Below, one piece after another: positions 1-9,011 of a stretch of 64,000 bases of DNA. Under the pieces are notes generated by a model, which was not told the DNA's origin, did no database searches, and saw only the letters and a list, made by a program, of their open reading frames with translations. The stretch is taken from assembly GCA_965248155.1 (NCBI GenBank), contig CBDFIO010000002.1, positions 1,612,001-1,676,000 on the forward strand, in the 5' to 3' direction. Source of the DNA: RFSX01 sp965248155. GTDB lineage: Bacteria > Bacteroidota > Bacteroidia > Chitinophagales > Saprospiraceae. The position numbers and the translations under genes were made by a program. Position 1 is the stretch's first letter; every line of letters begins with the position of its first letter.

Positions 1-272
1 AACAACAGCATTCCCTAAATGAGATTAAAAATAATTTAGATGATAAAGGAGCAAACTTGATGGTTGTTACCTTCCCTTTATTGCAGCAGATGGGGGCTCA
101 TTATGAATTTGAAAACGCTCATAAAAAATTAAATGCGCTTTGGCTAAGTTTAGATGTCCCTCATCTCGATTTATTCCCGGTTTTTAATAAATATGAAGGA
201 CGAGATCTTACCATTAATAAATTTGATGCTCACCCAACGAGTTTGCCAATACAATTGCTGCGGAAAGCATAA
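1..272 (+). CDS. SGNH/GDSL-type hydrolase, C-terminal end (5' end outside window)
   Basis: The frame is open from the first bases of the window, with codons starting at position 3, to a TAA at 270-272. This is therefore the tail of a longer gene; the TTG/ATG at 57-62 are internal. The visible segment has a beta-strand (VVTFPLL), then a region ending in FDAHPTSLP. An Asp-x-His pair near the C-terminus followed by Pro is how SGNH/GDSL esterases carry the Asp and His of their Ser-Asp-His triad (family knowledge). Many Bacteroidota members of this family act on acylated sugars or surface polysaccharides, which would fit the glycosyltransferases downstream, but substrate is not visible here. The catalytic Ser block lies upstream of the window. 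Confidence 0.6.
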   Translation, partial: QQHSLNEIKNNLDDKGANLMVVTFPLLQQMGAHYEFENAHKKLNALWLSLDVPHLDLFPVFNKYEGRDLTINKFDAHPTSLPIQLLRKA

Positions 273-369
273 ATAATTTTCTCAGAGTAAATATCTCTCA
301 GTAGTAATTGTCCTGCAAAAATTTTAGTCTTATAAGATTCTGAGTATATTAATTTCAGTTATTAAAATT

Positions 370-1950
370 TTGAAAGAATTGAAAATTGAATTTCATAAAG
401 ATTCAAATCGCTTAAGTGTTATTCTGATCCTACTATGCTTGTTGATTACAGGAATAACGTTCAGCCCTACCCTCTTTAATGATCTGATCAATTGGGATGA
501 TGAGTTTTATATATTTGAAAATGACTTGATTCGGCAATTAAATTTTAATAGCCTAGTAGATATATTTTCAACATTTCAGTTTCACGGAAACTATCATCCA
601 TTGACATTGGTATCACTGGCTGTTGATTATGCCATATCCGGTTATGACCCTTTTACTTTCCATCTTACCAGCTACGTCCTACATCTCATTAGTACAATAA
701 TCGTTTTTGGAATCTTCAACAAGTTGACGGATAATACTTGGATAGCTTTTTTAGTGAGTTTATTGTTTGGCATTCATCCTATGCATGTAGAACCAGTAGC
801 ATGGATTTCTTCTAGGAAAGATGTTCTTTACTGTTTCTTTTATGTTCTAGCTATGCTCTCTTTTCTTTTTTATGTAAAAGAAAAGAAGATGAAGCCTTTT
901 TATTATACAGCAACTTTGGTTTTATTTCTGGCTTCACTTTTATCTAAAGGGATGGCCGTAACATTTCCTGTAATCCTTTTGAGTCTGGATTATCTTATGC
1001 AAAGGAAAGACTATAGGAAAATGCTCATTGAAAAAACTCCCTTTTTAATACTTAGTATAATTTTTGGACTTATTGCCGTTTTCTCGCAGGAGAATAGTTC
1101 TGCGCTTATGCCTTTACAACGAATTCCGATAACACAAAGCTTTACGGTAGCGTGTAATGGTACACTCATTTACATACTCAAATCAATTGTCCCTTACAAT
1201 TTATCAGCCTTACATCCTTGGCCACCGGTTGAAAATGGACGATTTTTAATACAAGTATATTTATCTATTCCTGTTATTATTTTATTGTTGATTGGAGTCA
1301 TTGTAAAGTTTCGAAAAAATAGGCATATCCTTTTTGGCCTTGGTTTTTTCCTAATATCCATTGCTCTAGTATCGCAATTTATTGTAGTTGGAAATAAGCT
1401 TATCGCTGAAAGATATAGTTACATCTCCTACTTGGGGCTGTTCTATATTTTTTCTTACTACTTTCTAAAAACGATCAATAATAACGAGATAGAAAAGATT
1501 TATAAGGGAAGCTTAATCGTTGTCGGAATGGTTTACATATTATGCCTCTGTAGTATTTCCTTTAATCGATGTAAAGTTTGGATGGATAGTGAGATATTAT
1601 GGTCAGATGTTATCTCAAAATTTCCTGACCATTACCTAGGTTATGCCTCACGAGGTAATCATTATTATGAATTTGGAAATCTCGATGCAGCTTTGCAGGA
1701 TTTTAACACCAGCCTTCGTCTGGAACCAAATCTTTATGAAATTCACAATAATCGAGGAGTGATTTTTCAAGACAAAGGAAGAAAAGAAAAGGCACTGGAA
1801 GAATTCGATGCTTGCCTGGAAGTAGAACCTAATTATATCAATGCACTTTATAATCGAGGCCTGTTATTGTCTGATCTCAATAGGGGTCGTGAAGCATTAA
1901 AAGATTTTCAAAAAATGATTGAATTGGACAGCAGTAATATAATAGCTTAA
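370..1950 (+). CDS. TMTC-like membrane glycosyltransferase with TPR tail, 5' part, cut by an IS element
   Basis: Multi-pass membrane protein of the GT-C/O-mannosyltransferase type with C-terminal TPRs, similar in layout to eukaryotic TMTC and bacterial DUF1736-type proteins. A first membrane segment (about residues 17-35) is followed by the acidic loop motif NWDDEFY. This is where GT-C enzymes keep their catalytic acid. The loop motif HPMHVEPVAWISSRKD lies near residue 137. Several more membrane spans follow, and TPR units begin near residue 415. These enzymes use a polyprenyl-phosphate sugar donor; donor and acceptor here are unknown. Start is TTG at 370. The stop TAA at 1948-1950 is created by the first base of the inserted IS. 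Without it the frame runs on into 2987-3317, giving about 636 residues. The paralogue lies at 4051-5904. Confidence 0.8.
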   Translation: MKELKIEFHKDSNRLSVILILLCLLITGITFSPTLFNDLINWDDEFYIFENDLIRQLNFNSLVDIFSTFQFHGNYHPLTLVSLAVDYAISGYDPFTFHLTSYVLHLISTIIVFGIFNKLTDNTWIAFLVSLLFGIHPMHVEPVAWISSRKDVLYCFFYVLAMLSFLFYVKEKKMKPFYYTATLVLFLASLLSKGMAVTFPVILLSLDYLMQRKDYRKMLIEKTPFLILSIIFGLIAVFSQENSSALMPLQRIPITQSFTVACNGTLIYILKSIVPYNLSALHPWPPVENGRFLIQVYLSIPVIILLLIGVIVKFRKNRHILFGLGFFLISIALVSQFIVVGNKLIAERYSYISYLGLFYIFSYYFLKTINNNEIEKIYKGSLIVVGMVYILCLCSISFNRCKVWMDSEILWSDVISKFPDHYLGYASRGNHYYEFGNLDAALQDFNTSLRLEPNLYEIHNNRGVIFQDKGRKEKALEEFDACLEVEPNYINALYNRGLLLSDLNRGREALKDFQKMIELDSSNIIA

Positions 1951-1967
1951 CGTGAGTTCGATGTAAG
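1943..1967. repeat. Left target duplication and left inverted repeat of the IS982-family element
   Basis: TAGCTTA at 1943-1949 is the left copy of the target-site duplication. ACGTGAGTTCGATGTAAG at 1950-1967 is the left terminal inverted repeat and matches the right one in 17 of 18 positions. Confidence 0.9.
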
Positions 1968-2979
1968 ACTAGGCCAAAAGGAGTTGTTTGGTATCGACCA
2001 GATTCTTATAAATGGAGGGTTTAGATTCTTTAAACCCGTAGGCACAAAGTCCACCAAGTATATTGACGAAAAATCCGGCAAAGGAACGATGCCTTGTATG
2101 TTCGATCTGTGAAATATTTTTGAGTTGGTCAATAATGGTTTCAGAGATAGCAAGTTTTCGGAGCAGAAGAGCATCCTGTAGGGGTGTAATCATTTTGGAT
2201 TTCATATTCCGTCTCAACTTAGTAATCAAATGAATACCTCTCAAGAAAAGAGTGTCAAAGATTTGCTTGTTGACAATATAGCCTTTATCACCGAACAACC
2301 GGCCATAGACCTTCTTCATAAACCGTTTACACTTCAATACGGCATTATCATGCACATTGCCCGGAGTGAGTTGAAAATCAATCACTTCGCCCCGGTCATT
2401 ATGAACCAGATGAAGTTTGAAACCATAAAACCAACCCTTTGAAGTCTTGCCTCGTTTGGCCAGTCCAGCAAACACCTTGTGGGAATGAATCCTTCGATTG
2501 TGACAGACCCGGATACTGGTTGAATCAATAAAGGATATCCCACTACATTTACCCATTCGGTACATCTTTACAAACAAGGCTAATGGTAGGACCGCTTTGG
2601 TTTGCAACTCCACCATCCGATTATAAGATACCAGATTGGGAAAATAGCCGCGCATATGTTGGCAGACATGATTCTGGTAAAAGTGCTTAAAGCAACGGTA
2701 TCCACTCATATGAAAAAATACGATGATGCTCATCACCTCGCTCATGGATAACCTGCAGGTACGATTCCGTCGATTTTTCTTTCCCTCTAGGGTATGAGAT
2801 TTTTAAAAGTGATCGAAATCGGTGAAAAAATCATCGAAAGCACAGAAAATTGCAATAATTTGACTATCTTTCATAGTAGAGCTTTTTTGTTTTAATTAAT
2901 TGATTATCAACTATTAAGATAAACAAAATTGCTCTTTCTTTTTATCCTATTTTTCCACTTCCTTACGTCGAACTCACGT
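1950..2979 (-). mobile_element. IS982-family insertion sequence, 1,030 bp
   Basis: Bounded by 18-bp inverted repeats at 1950-1967 and 2962-2979 (one mismatch) and flanked by identical 7-bp TAGCTTA copies. Length, repeat design and transposase (IDSTSIRVCHNRRIHSHK; LFGDKGYI; ISQIEHTRHRS) fit the IS982 family. It sits inside the TPR region of a glycosyltransferase gene in the opposite orientation to it. Removing the element and one duplication restores the host reading frame exactly, so the insertion is recent on the scale of host-gene decay. Confidence 0.93.
1969..2874 (-). pseudogene. IS982-family transposase with an in-frame stop at codon 24
   Basis: The full-length frame starts at an ATG (complement of 2872-2874) and would give about 301 residues, normal for IS982 transposases. 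Codon 24 is TAA (complement of 2803-2805), splitting off MKDSQIIAIFCAFDDFF from the rest. Reading can restart at ATG 2743-2745, giving 258 residues that keep the catalytic core: the DDE acids in FIDSTSI and LFGDKGY, and the C-terminal ISQIEHTRHRS block. The lost N-terminus is part of the conserved family fold, so this copy is probably inactive or weakened. A related intact copy elsewhere in the genome could still mobilise it. Confidence 0.8.
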
Positions 2980-2986
2980 TAGCTTA
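2962..2986. repeat. Right inverted repeat and right target duplication of the IS982-family element
   Basis: The right inverted repeat is 2962-2979 and the second TAGCTTA copy is 2980-2986. The host frame resumes at 2987. Confidence 0.9.
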
Positions 2987-3317
2987 TTTATTCAGAGGTG
3001 TCCAATATGAAAAAATGGGGCAGTTTGAAGATACCATTCTCGACTTTTCAACAACAATAACAATGAATCCGGATAACCCCAGTTATTACAAGAATAGAGG
3101 ATTGGTATACTACAAAATTCAAAATTATGATCTAGCCTTATTAGATTACGATAAAGCGCTCTCCATTAGTCCTCAATATGGAGAAGCCCTATATAGAAAA
3201 TCGCAAGTTTTCTGGGCATTAGGCGATACGAAGAATGCATTGTTTAGCGCTAAAAAGGCAATTGAATACGGGTACACTATTAGTGAGGAATATTTGAAGT
3301 CACTGAAATCTGGTTAA
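2987..3317 (+). pseudogene. 3' remnant of the first TMTC-like glycosyltransferase (TPR repeats)
   Basis: This fragment continues the frame of the gene at 370 once the IS and one target copy are removed: the joined sequence reads IIAYLFRGVQYEKMGQFED with no stop. It carries the last TPR units, including YYKNRGLVYYKIQNYDLAL and a following ALSISPQYGEAL helix pair. An internal ATG at 3015 could give a 100-residue orphan protein, but nothing suggests it is a gene of its own. It ends at TAA 3315-3317, 38 bp before the convergent oxygenase pseudogene. Confidence 0.85.
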
Positions 3318-3355
3318 GATTAAACCTCAGATATATCAGAGTTTCAAAATCTAAA

Positions 3356-4029
3356 TCAATTGAAAAAATGCAATATCTTACTAAGCAGACGATCGGTAAA
3401 TTTTAATTTTCTTTTCAAAACTGCATATACTTTTAGTAAGAAATTATCAACTCTGAACATCATTTTCATCTTGTCCAAAGGTCTGGCCTTATACTCTGTA
3501 GTATTATAAATAAAATCTTCTTTTTCAACTGTATAATAATACAAGGCTATCGATTTTCTCAACATATGTTTGGGACAATCTAACGGATCCGGATAACCAT
3601 GATTAGAGTTTGGACCAGAATGAAATATAACACACCTGTTGAGTATGGGATTTATTTTTTTAATACATCGCTCCATATTTGCTGACCAAAATTCCAGTTG
3701 ACCTCCATAAGACTCATCCCAATCATCATTTAGGTAAAGAAGAAGTGTAATTTGTCTTTTCCAATTCGTGTTGTAAGGATGAGCACTAAAGTCTGAATGA
3801 ATATTAAGAAATCCTCCCTGTTTAGTAACATGCAATCCTGAACCCGCTAGTTCCGGATCCGGAATTAAGCCAGATATTCCGGTAATTTGAGAAAGTAACC
3901 TTACAAAGACTGGCGATTGAGAAAGTTTTCAATGACTAAATGAGAAAATGGAGAAGCATTAAGAAACGATCTGTGGTAAGTACTTAATTTCGTGGAATCG
4001 TAAATTCTAGGACTAATCATCTCCTTCAT
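3356..4029 (-). pseudogene. 2-oxoglutarate/Fe(II)-dependent oxygenase (prolyl-4-hydroxylase type), frameshifted
   Basis: The C-terminal 159 residues carry the double-stranded beta-helix signature: HSDF supplies the first His and Asp of the iron site, then LLLYLNDDW and GGQLEFW. NHGYPDPL supplies the distal His, and the Arg of RKSIALYYYT would bind 2-oxoglutarate. The upstream part is readable from ATG (complement of 4027-4029): MKEMISPRIYDS through HLVIENFLNRQSL, ending at TAA 3901-3903. The next frame then carries on with FVRLLSQITGISGLIPDPEL. The gene thus needs one frame change near 3900-3925. Members hydroxylate protein or sugar residues; the target is unknown. It lies 21 bp downstream of the second TMTC-like gene on the same strand, so the two were probably co-transcribed. 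Confidence 0.8.
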
Positions 4030-4050
4030 GTTTTCACCTTCTATCAATAC

Positions 4051-5904
4051 TTATTCGACAATATATCCCAAAAGTTTGGCTTTGTTAGCATCTCTATCCG
4101 CTAATGTGTTATTCCCTAATCCTTTATGAACGATTGACCTAAAATGATAAGCTTCTCCATACTGAGGATTGTACTGTATCGCGAGATTGAGATAATTTAT
4201 TGCTTCCAGGGAGTTCCCATTCTTATATAAAAACATAGCCTTATATCTCAATAATACACTTGATTTTGGAATTTGAGCAAGACCTTGGTTGTATGCTTGA
4301 AGTGCTGAAAAGTCGTCTCCTGTTTTTTCACATATCACTCCTTTGTTAATAAATGCTAATTCATATTTTGGGTTCACATCAATGGCTGTGTTAAGATTAT
4401 CTAGTCCAGCTACTGTGTCTCTAAAATTCTCGATAAGTAACCGAGATTTATTCACATAAGATTTATGGTAATTCGGGTCTAAAAAAATAGCTTCATTATA
4501 ATCATTAAGTGCGGAATGATAATCTTCTAAATCATCAAATATTAAGGCTCTTAGATAAAAGTTTTCTGCAATTCGACTGTCTTTTTCAATAGCCTGATTT
4601 ATTACAGCCATAGCTTTTTTCAGATCGTCAACTCGATAATAGTAATTGCATAAATGTTTGTAAGCTAAATAATGGTCTGGGTATTTATTAATGACATCTA
4701 CCCATAGCGTTTCACCATTCTTCCAAACTTGAATTCTTTGATAGCTGACCAGACTTAAAAGAAGGATATATACAACAATAAATGAAAGAAATATTCTTTG
4801 GTATATTAATCTATTCTTGAAATATGAATAAATCAAGTAGTGTATCCCTGAACTGAGGATATAGAATAATCCGAGATAGGAGATATAAGAATATCTCTCA
4901 GCATGCATCGCTTTTCCGCAGGGTAAAAACTGAAGGTTAGGTAATATCATTAAAGCGAAGAAGACCATTCCTCCAAACAAGATTATATTTTTATTTCTGA
5001 CTTTCCATACTAAAACTAAGCCCGCCAGTACTGCTGCTGCTCCAAAATAAACTACAAATGGAATTTCTGAAACATGTTCGAAAAAATAAGGATGGAATGC
5101 AGAAAGATGAAAGGGAATTATAGCCTTTACGATATAGATACCAAAATTAAATAAGGGAATTATTGGTGTTAAATGAAAAGGATATGTATTAATTGAGGAA
5201 ATCGCATCTACTTCCTGCTGCGCATAGATTGCAAATATTCCAAAGACAAGGCTTAGACCCAGAAATGGAATTTTTTCCAGCCAAATTTTGAAACCAGAGC
5301 GGTTCAAATACAAATAATCAAAAAGAATCAGGATCAGGGGTAGTGGAGCAGCATTGATCTTCGACAAAAGCGCACAGATAAAGAAGAACAAGGATAAAAA
5401 GTAATGATGCCGCTTTTTTAGATCTTGTCTAAGATGATATTTTAAGTAGGAAAGGAGGGAAAGAAAAAAGAAAAACGCATATAGAACATCCTTTCTTGAA
5501 GAAATCCATGCCACCGGTTCGACATGCATGGGATGTATTCCAAATAGTATAAGAATAATAAACGTTATAAAATCAATGATTTTTAGCTTTTTGCAGAGCA
5601 AAAAGACAAGGAACAGGTTCAGCAAATGCAATATCAAATTGCTAAGGTGATATCCAAAAGGATTGGTATGCCAAAAGTTGAAATCTAAGGCATATGACAA
5701 TATCGTAATAGGATGGTAAAGTCCAATGACTTGAGAGGTTTGGAATATTTCCTTTAGATTCTCCAGACTCAATGACATTACAAGAGGGTTGATCAATACA
5801 TATCCATCATCATCCCAGTTGACCCAACCATTTAAAATAATAGTATAGAAAACAAATCCAGTTAAAAGAAGGGCTATTGGTAGATATACCTTTTGAGAAT
5901 TTTC
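4051..5904 (-). CDS. TMTC-like membrane glycosyltransferase with TPR tail (second paralogue), damaged 5' end
   Basis: Paralogue of the gene at 370: it shares the acidic NWDDDGY loop, HPMHVEPVAWISSRKD, the ERYSYISYLG block and a C-terminal run of about six TPRs (roughly the last 210 residues). Conserved sequence continues upstream of the first usable start (TTG at 5796) to about 5890: a membrane helix PIALLLTGFVFYTIIL, then GWVNWDDDGY. The frame is open to a TAA at 5905-5907, yet it holds no ATG, GTG or TTG before 5796. A TTG at 5948 in another frame gives a plausible basic N-terminus (MDIKRVYQFQVLKDKKIL). This suggests one frameshift near 5880-5890. If translation starts at 5796 the catalytic loop is lost, so this copy may be inactive. 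The oxygenase pseudogene follows 21 bp downstream. Confidence 0.75.
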   Translation of the reverse strand, partial: ENSQKVYLPIALLLTGFVFYTIILNGWVNWDDDGYVLINPLVMSLSLENLKEIFQTSQVIGLYHPITILSYALDFNFWHTNPFGYHLSNLILHLLNLFLVFLLCKKLKIIDFITFIILILFGIHPMHVEPVAWISSRKDVLYAFFFFLSLLSYLKYHLRQDLKKRHHYFLSLFFFICALLSKINAAPLPLILILFDYLYLNRSGFKIWLEKIPFLGLSLVFGIFAIYAQQEVDAISSINTYPFHLTPIIPLFNFGIYIVKAIIPFHLSAFHPYFFEHVSEIPFVVYFGAAAVLAGLVLVWKVRNKNIILFGGMVFFALMILPNLQFLPCGKAMHAERYSYISYLGLFYILSSGIHYLIYSYFKNRLIYQRIFLSFIVVYILLLSLVSYQRIQVWKNGETLWVDVINKYPDHYLAYKHLCNYYYRVDDLKKAMAVINQAIEKDSRIAENFYLRALIFDDLEDYHSALNDYNEAIFLDPNYHKSYVNKSRLLIENFRDTVAGLDNLNTAIDVNPKYELAFINKGVICEKTGDDFSALQAYNQGLAQIPKSSVLLRYKAMFLYKNGNSLEAINYLNLAIQYNPQYGEAYHFRSIVHKGLGNNTLADRDANKAKLLGYIVE

Positions 5905-5972
5905 TTATCTTTCAGAACCTGGAATTGATATACCCTTTTTATATCCAAATTTTTGTGCTTTAAATTCTAATT

Positions 5973-8900
5973 ATGAAAACAATTTCTATCCATCTATTAA
6001 TATTTGCATTGTGTGTTTTTATTCCCACTGAATCTTATACACAAGTGGATAATTATACTGCAGGAACAGGAGCCGGAAGCAGCATTACATCTGGTGATTA
6101 CAACGTCTATATAGGTGATTCGGCCGGAACCAATAATTCTTCAGGAAGCAACAATGTCTATATTGGCGAAGATGCAGGATTTACAACTTCGTCTTCCAGT
6201 AATAATGTATTCATTGGTGAAAGTGCAGGATTTATGAACACAACAGGTGCAGATTGCGTATTTATTGGACAGAGAGCCGGTTTTTCTAATGGTGGTTCAA
6301 CAGATAATGTTATGATCGGTGCAGATTGTGGATCTAATGCACTTGGTGGCGTTGATCTAACATTTGTTGGAGATGAAGCCGGTAAGAATCATACCTCTGG
6401 AAGTGATTGTACATTTATTGGTGAAGATGCAGGATATAATAATACAACGGCTTCCGACAATACAGCAATCGGGAGTAGAGCTTTACATGATTGTACAACA
6501 GGCTATCGAAATACTGGAGTAGGTAATGAAGCATTAGATGATGTAAGTACTAGCCATCATAACTCCGCATTTGGAGATTCTGCCGGAGTAGATATAGGGC
6601 TTGGTCATCATAATACGATGATAGGAGCTGCCGCTGGACCTAATACCGAACATGCCGATTATAATACTTTTGTAGGAACATATTCGGGTTGGGATAATAA
6701 TAGGACTAATAATACGAATGATGGGAATAGAAATACATATGTTGGTACACACGCAGGATATACGAATCGAGAAGGAGAAGACAATGTAGGTATTGGCGCA
6801 TTTGCAGATTTTAATACAACTCTTAGTAACAGATGTACATTTGTAGGGGCCTGGAGTGATGGTGATGATGCTGTTGCTGTAGGCTATGATGCAAGGGCGG
6901 AAGCAGACAATGCTATTGCTATCGGAGCCAGTTGCCGAGCAGAAAATGCAACTAATAGTATAGCTATGGGATATTTGACCTATGTCACCGGAAACCATAC
7001 CATAGCCATGGGAAGGGGTTGTTCAATTAATGTTCAAAGAGCTATTTCTTTAGGTTATCAAAGTGAAGTAGGTGCACAAAGAGGTATTGCTATTGGCTAT
7101 GAAGCAGATTATAGCGACGCTACAAGCACTATTGGAGAAGGAATCGCTATTGGCTACCAAGCTAATGTAGATTCCGCATATGCTATTGGTATGGGCTCCT
7201 CCGCAATTGTAAATAGCAATCAAGGAATTGGAATTGGCTATGCTACAAATATCACAGGAGATTTTTCTAATGGGATAGGAAGAGGAGCATCGGTAAGTGG
7301 TGATTATTCAAATACAATTGGATATCTGACTTCCGTTACTGCTGACAGTTCGTCTGCAATTGGAAATAATACAACTGTAAATGGCAAAGCATCAATCGGT
7401 ATTGGTCATGGTATGACGAATTCAGGTGCAAAAACTGTTGCTATTGGAAATGAAATAGTTGATGATGCTTCATATTCTGTTATCACGGGTTATGGTGCAA
7501 GCTCTGGAAACAGATCCGTCGCAGTAGGATACAGTTCCTTTGCTGGAAATAATTATGAACATAATGTTGCAGTAGGGTTTGATTCTGAAGTAAAGAAAAA
7601 TAGATCTATTGCCATTGGAAGTTTTGCAACTTCAGACTCCGCCAGTTCCATTGTCATGGGTTATGGTGCTAATTCCGATGACAGCGCCACCGTTACGATT
7701 GGTTATAATGCACAATCTACAAGGGAAGGTTCTGTCGTTATCGGCTGGGACGCAAGTTCATCTCAAATTTATGCGGTTGCCATTGGGTATAACACAACGA
7801 CAAATGGTATTGCATCTGTTGGGATTGGAAATAATGTAATTGCCAACCAAACCAATGAAGTCGCTATTGGAAACGGTACCAATGGAGATGGCTATTGTGT
7901 AACCATCGGTTCAGGAGCAATCGCAACCCAAGATAGCTCGGTAACACTTGGATCTAATTCAACCTCTCAAGGATGGTCATCCGTTGCACTTGGTGCAAGG
8001 ACATCCATCGGATCCAATGATACAGGGAGTGTAGCCATAGGTCATATGGCAGAAACTGATGCTAAGTATTCTGTAGCATTGGGATCACATGCCTTGGTAT
8101 CTTCAACGAATAGTCTGGTGCTAGGAGGTCAGGGGCCATATAGGACAAGTGTAGGAGTTGGTACATCAACACCTAATTCAAATTCATCTCTCGATCTTGC
8201 TGAAACAGATAAAGGCTTTTTGATTTCAAGAATGACAAATGCACAAAAAACAGCATTTGAAGGTAGTTTAGGTGCAACCGAAGAAGGAATGATGGTTTAT
8301 GATACAGAAGATGATTCATTATATATCTGGGATGGTTCAGAATTCGATGTTATGGGATTCCAGGATTTAGACCTAGCAGTCAATACTTTGAGTTTGTCAG
8401 GAGATGCTTCTACTGTAGATCTCTCTCCTTATCTAGATAACACGGATGCCCAGGATTTGGCATTAGCTGTCAATATTCTAAGCTTGACTGGAGACGCTTC
8501 TACTGTCGACTTAAGCGGATATCTCGATAATACAGATGCTCAAGATCTTGACCTCGCAGCCAATACTTTAAGCTTGACCGGTGACGCAACAACTGTCGAT
8601 TTATCAGCTTATTTAGATAATACTGATGCCCAAGATCTCGACCTCGCAGGTAGCATATTAAGTTTAACCAATGATGGCAGTACAGTAGATTTGAGTGGCT
8701 TTCTTGATAATACTGATGCCCAAGATCTCGACCTCGCTGCTGACATACTAAGCCTTACAGGAGACGCATCAACAGTAGACCTAAGTAGTTATCTTGATGA
8801 TACAGATACAGGTATTTATATGGGCAATGGTACAACACCAACCTCTCTTGCTGTTTCACTTACAGATAACATTTCCTTTGATAATAATACCCTTTATATC

Positions 8901-9011
8901 GATGGCACAAATAATTTCGTTGGTATTGGAACAGACACACCAGCCAGCGCCTTACAGGTTTCTGGTGATATCGGAATGACAGGACAACTTTGTTGGAGTA
9001 TCAGATCGTAA
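5973..9011 (+). CDS. Giant YadA-head-like repeat surface protein, main part (frame breaks before its S74 chaperone domain)
   Basis: Starts with a clear signal peptide (MKTISIHLLIFALCVFIP, cleavage near SYTQ). About 700 residues of short repeats follow. Early ones read NNVYIGDSAG/NNVFIGESAG; later ones read AIGY-A or SIAIGS-A with alternating polar turns. This is the pattern of YadA/Hep-Hag head domains, which fold as beta-rolls. Next comes a linker (VGVGTSTPNSNSSLDLAE; MMVYDTEDDSLYIWDGSEF) found in many Bacteroidota fibre proteins, then five 30-residue repeats (8361-8810), then a short SALQVSGDIG motif. The frame ends at TAA 9009-9011, but the next frame continues as FVGVSDRKLKKDI, the start of an S74 intramolecular chaperone. 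A trimeric surface adhesin or fibre is the likely role; no T9SS tail is visible. Confidence 0.8.
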   Translation: MKTISIHLLIFALCVFIPTESYTQVDNYTAGTGAGSSITSGDYNVYIGDSAGTNNSSGSNNVYIGEDAGFTTSSSSNNVFIGESAGFMNTTGADCVFIGQRAGFSNGGSTDNVMIGADCGSNALGGVDLTFVGDEAGKNHTSGSDCTFIGEDAGYNNTTASDNTAIGSRALHDCTTGYRNTGVGNEALDDVSTSHHNSAFGDSAGVDIGLGHHNTMIGAAAGPNTEHADYNTFVGTYSGWDNNRTNNTNDGNRNTYVGTHAGYTNREGEDNVGIGAFADFNTTLSNRCTFVGAWSDGDDAVAVGYDARAEADNAIAIGASCRAENATNSIAMGYLTYVTGNHTIAMGRGCSINVQRAISLGYQSEVGAQRGIAIGYEADYSDATSTIGEGIAIGYQANVDSAYAIGMGSSAIVNSNQGIGIGYATNITGDFSNGIGRGASVSGDYSNTIGYLTSVTADSSSAIGNNTTVNGKASIGIGHGMTNSGAKTVAIGNEIVDDASYSVITGYGASSGNRSVAVGYSSFAGNNYEHNVAVGFDSEVKKNRSIAIGSFATSDSASSIVMGYGANSDDSATVTIGYNAQSTREGSVVIGWDASSSQIYAVAIGYNTTTNGIASVGIGNNVIANQTNEVAIGNGTNGDGYCVTIGSGAIATQDSSVTLGSNSTSQGWSSVALGARTSIGSNDTGSVAIGHMAETDAKYSVALGSHALVSSTNSLVLGGQGPYRTSVGVGTSTPNSNSSLDLAETDKGFLISRMTNAQKTAFEGSLGATEEGMMVYDTEDDSLYIWDGSEFDVMGFQDLDLAVNTLSLSGDASTVDLSPYLDNTDAQDLALAVNILSLTGDASTVDLSGYLDNTDAQDLDLAANTLSLTGDATTVDLSAYLDNTDAQDLDLAGSILSLTNDGSTVDLSGFLDNTDAQDLDLAADILSLTGDASTVDLSSYLDDTDTGIYMGNGTTPTSLAVSLTDNISFDNNTLYIDGTNNFVGIGTDTPASALQVSGDIGMTGQLCWSIRS
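8361..8810 (+). repeat. Five tandem 90-bp coding repeats (30 residues each)
   Basis: Each unit encodes a variant of QDLDLA-N-LSLTGDAST followed by VDLS-YLDNTDA. Units differ at synonymous and a few variable sites, so this is an ageing protein-coding tandem array. Such repeats sit before S74-type chaperone domains in many fibre proteins. Confidence 0.85.

Noticed and set aside
6534..6998. A 154-codon frame antisense to the repeat gene
   Set aside because: It mirrors the low-complexity repeat codons of the plus-strand gene, is rich in Ile/Ser/Cys with no domain, and is a shadow.
5973..8810. Regular short repeats resembling a CRISPR array
   Set aside because: The repeats are in-frame protein repeats within one continuous gene, vary between units, have no uniform spacer length, and no cas genes are nearby.
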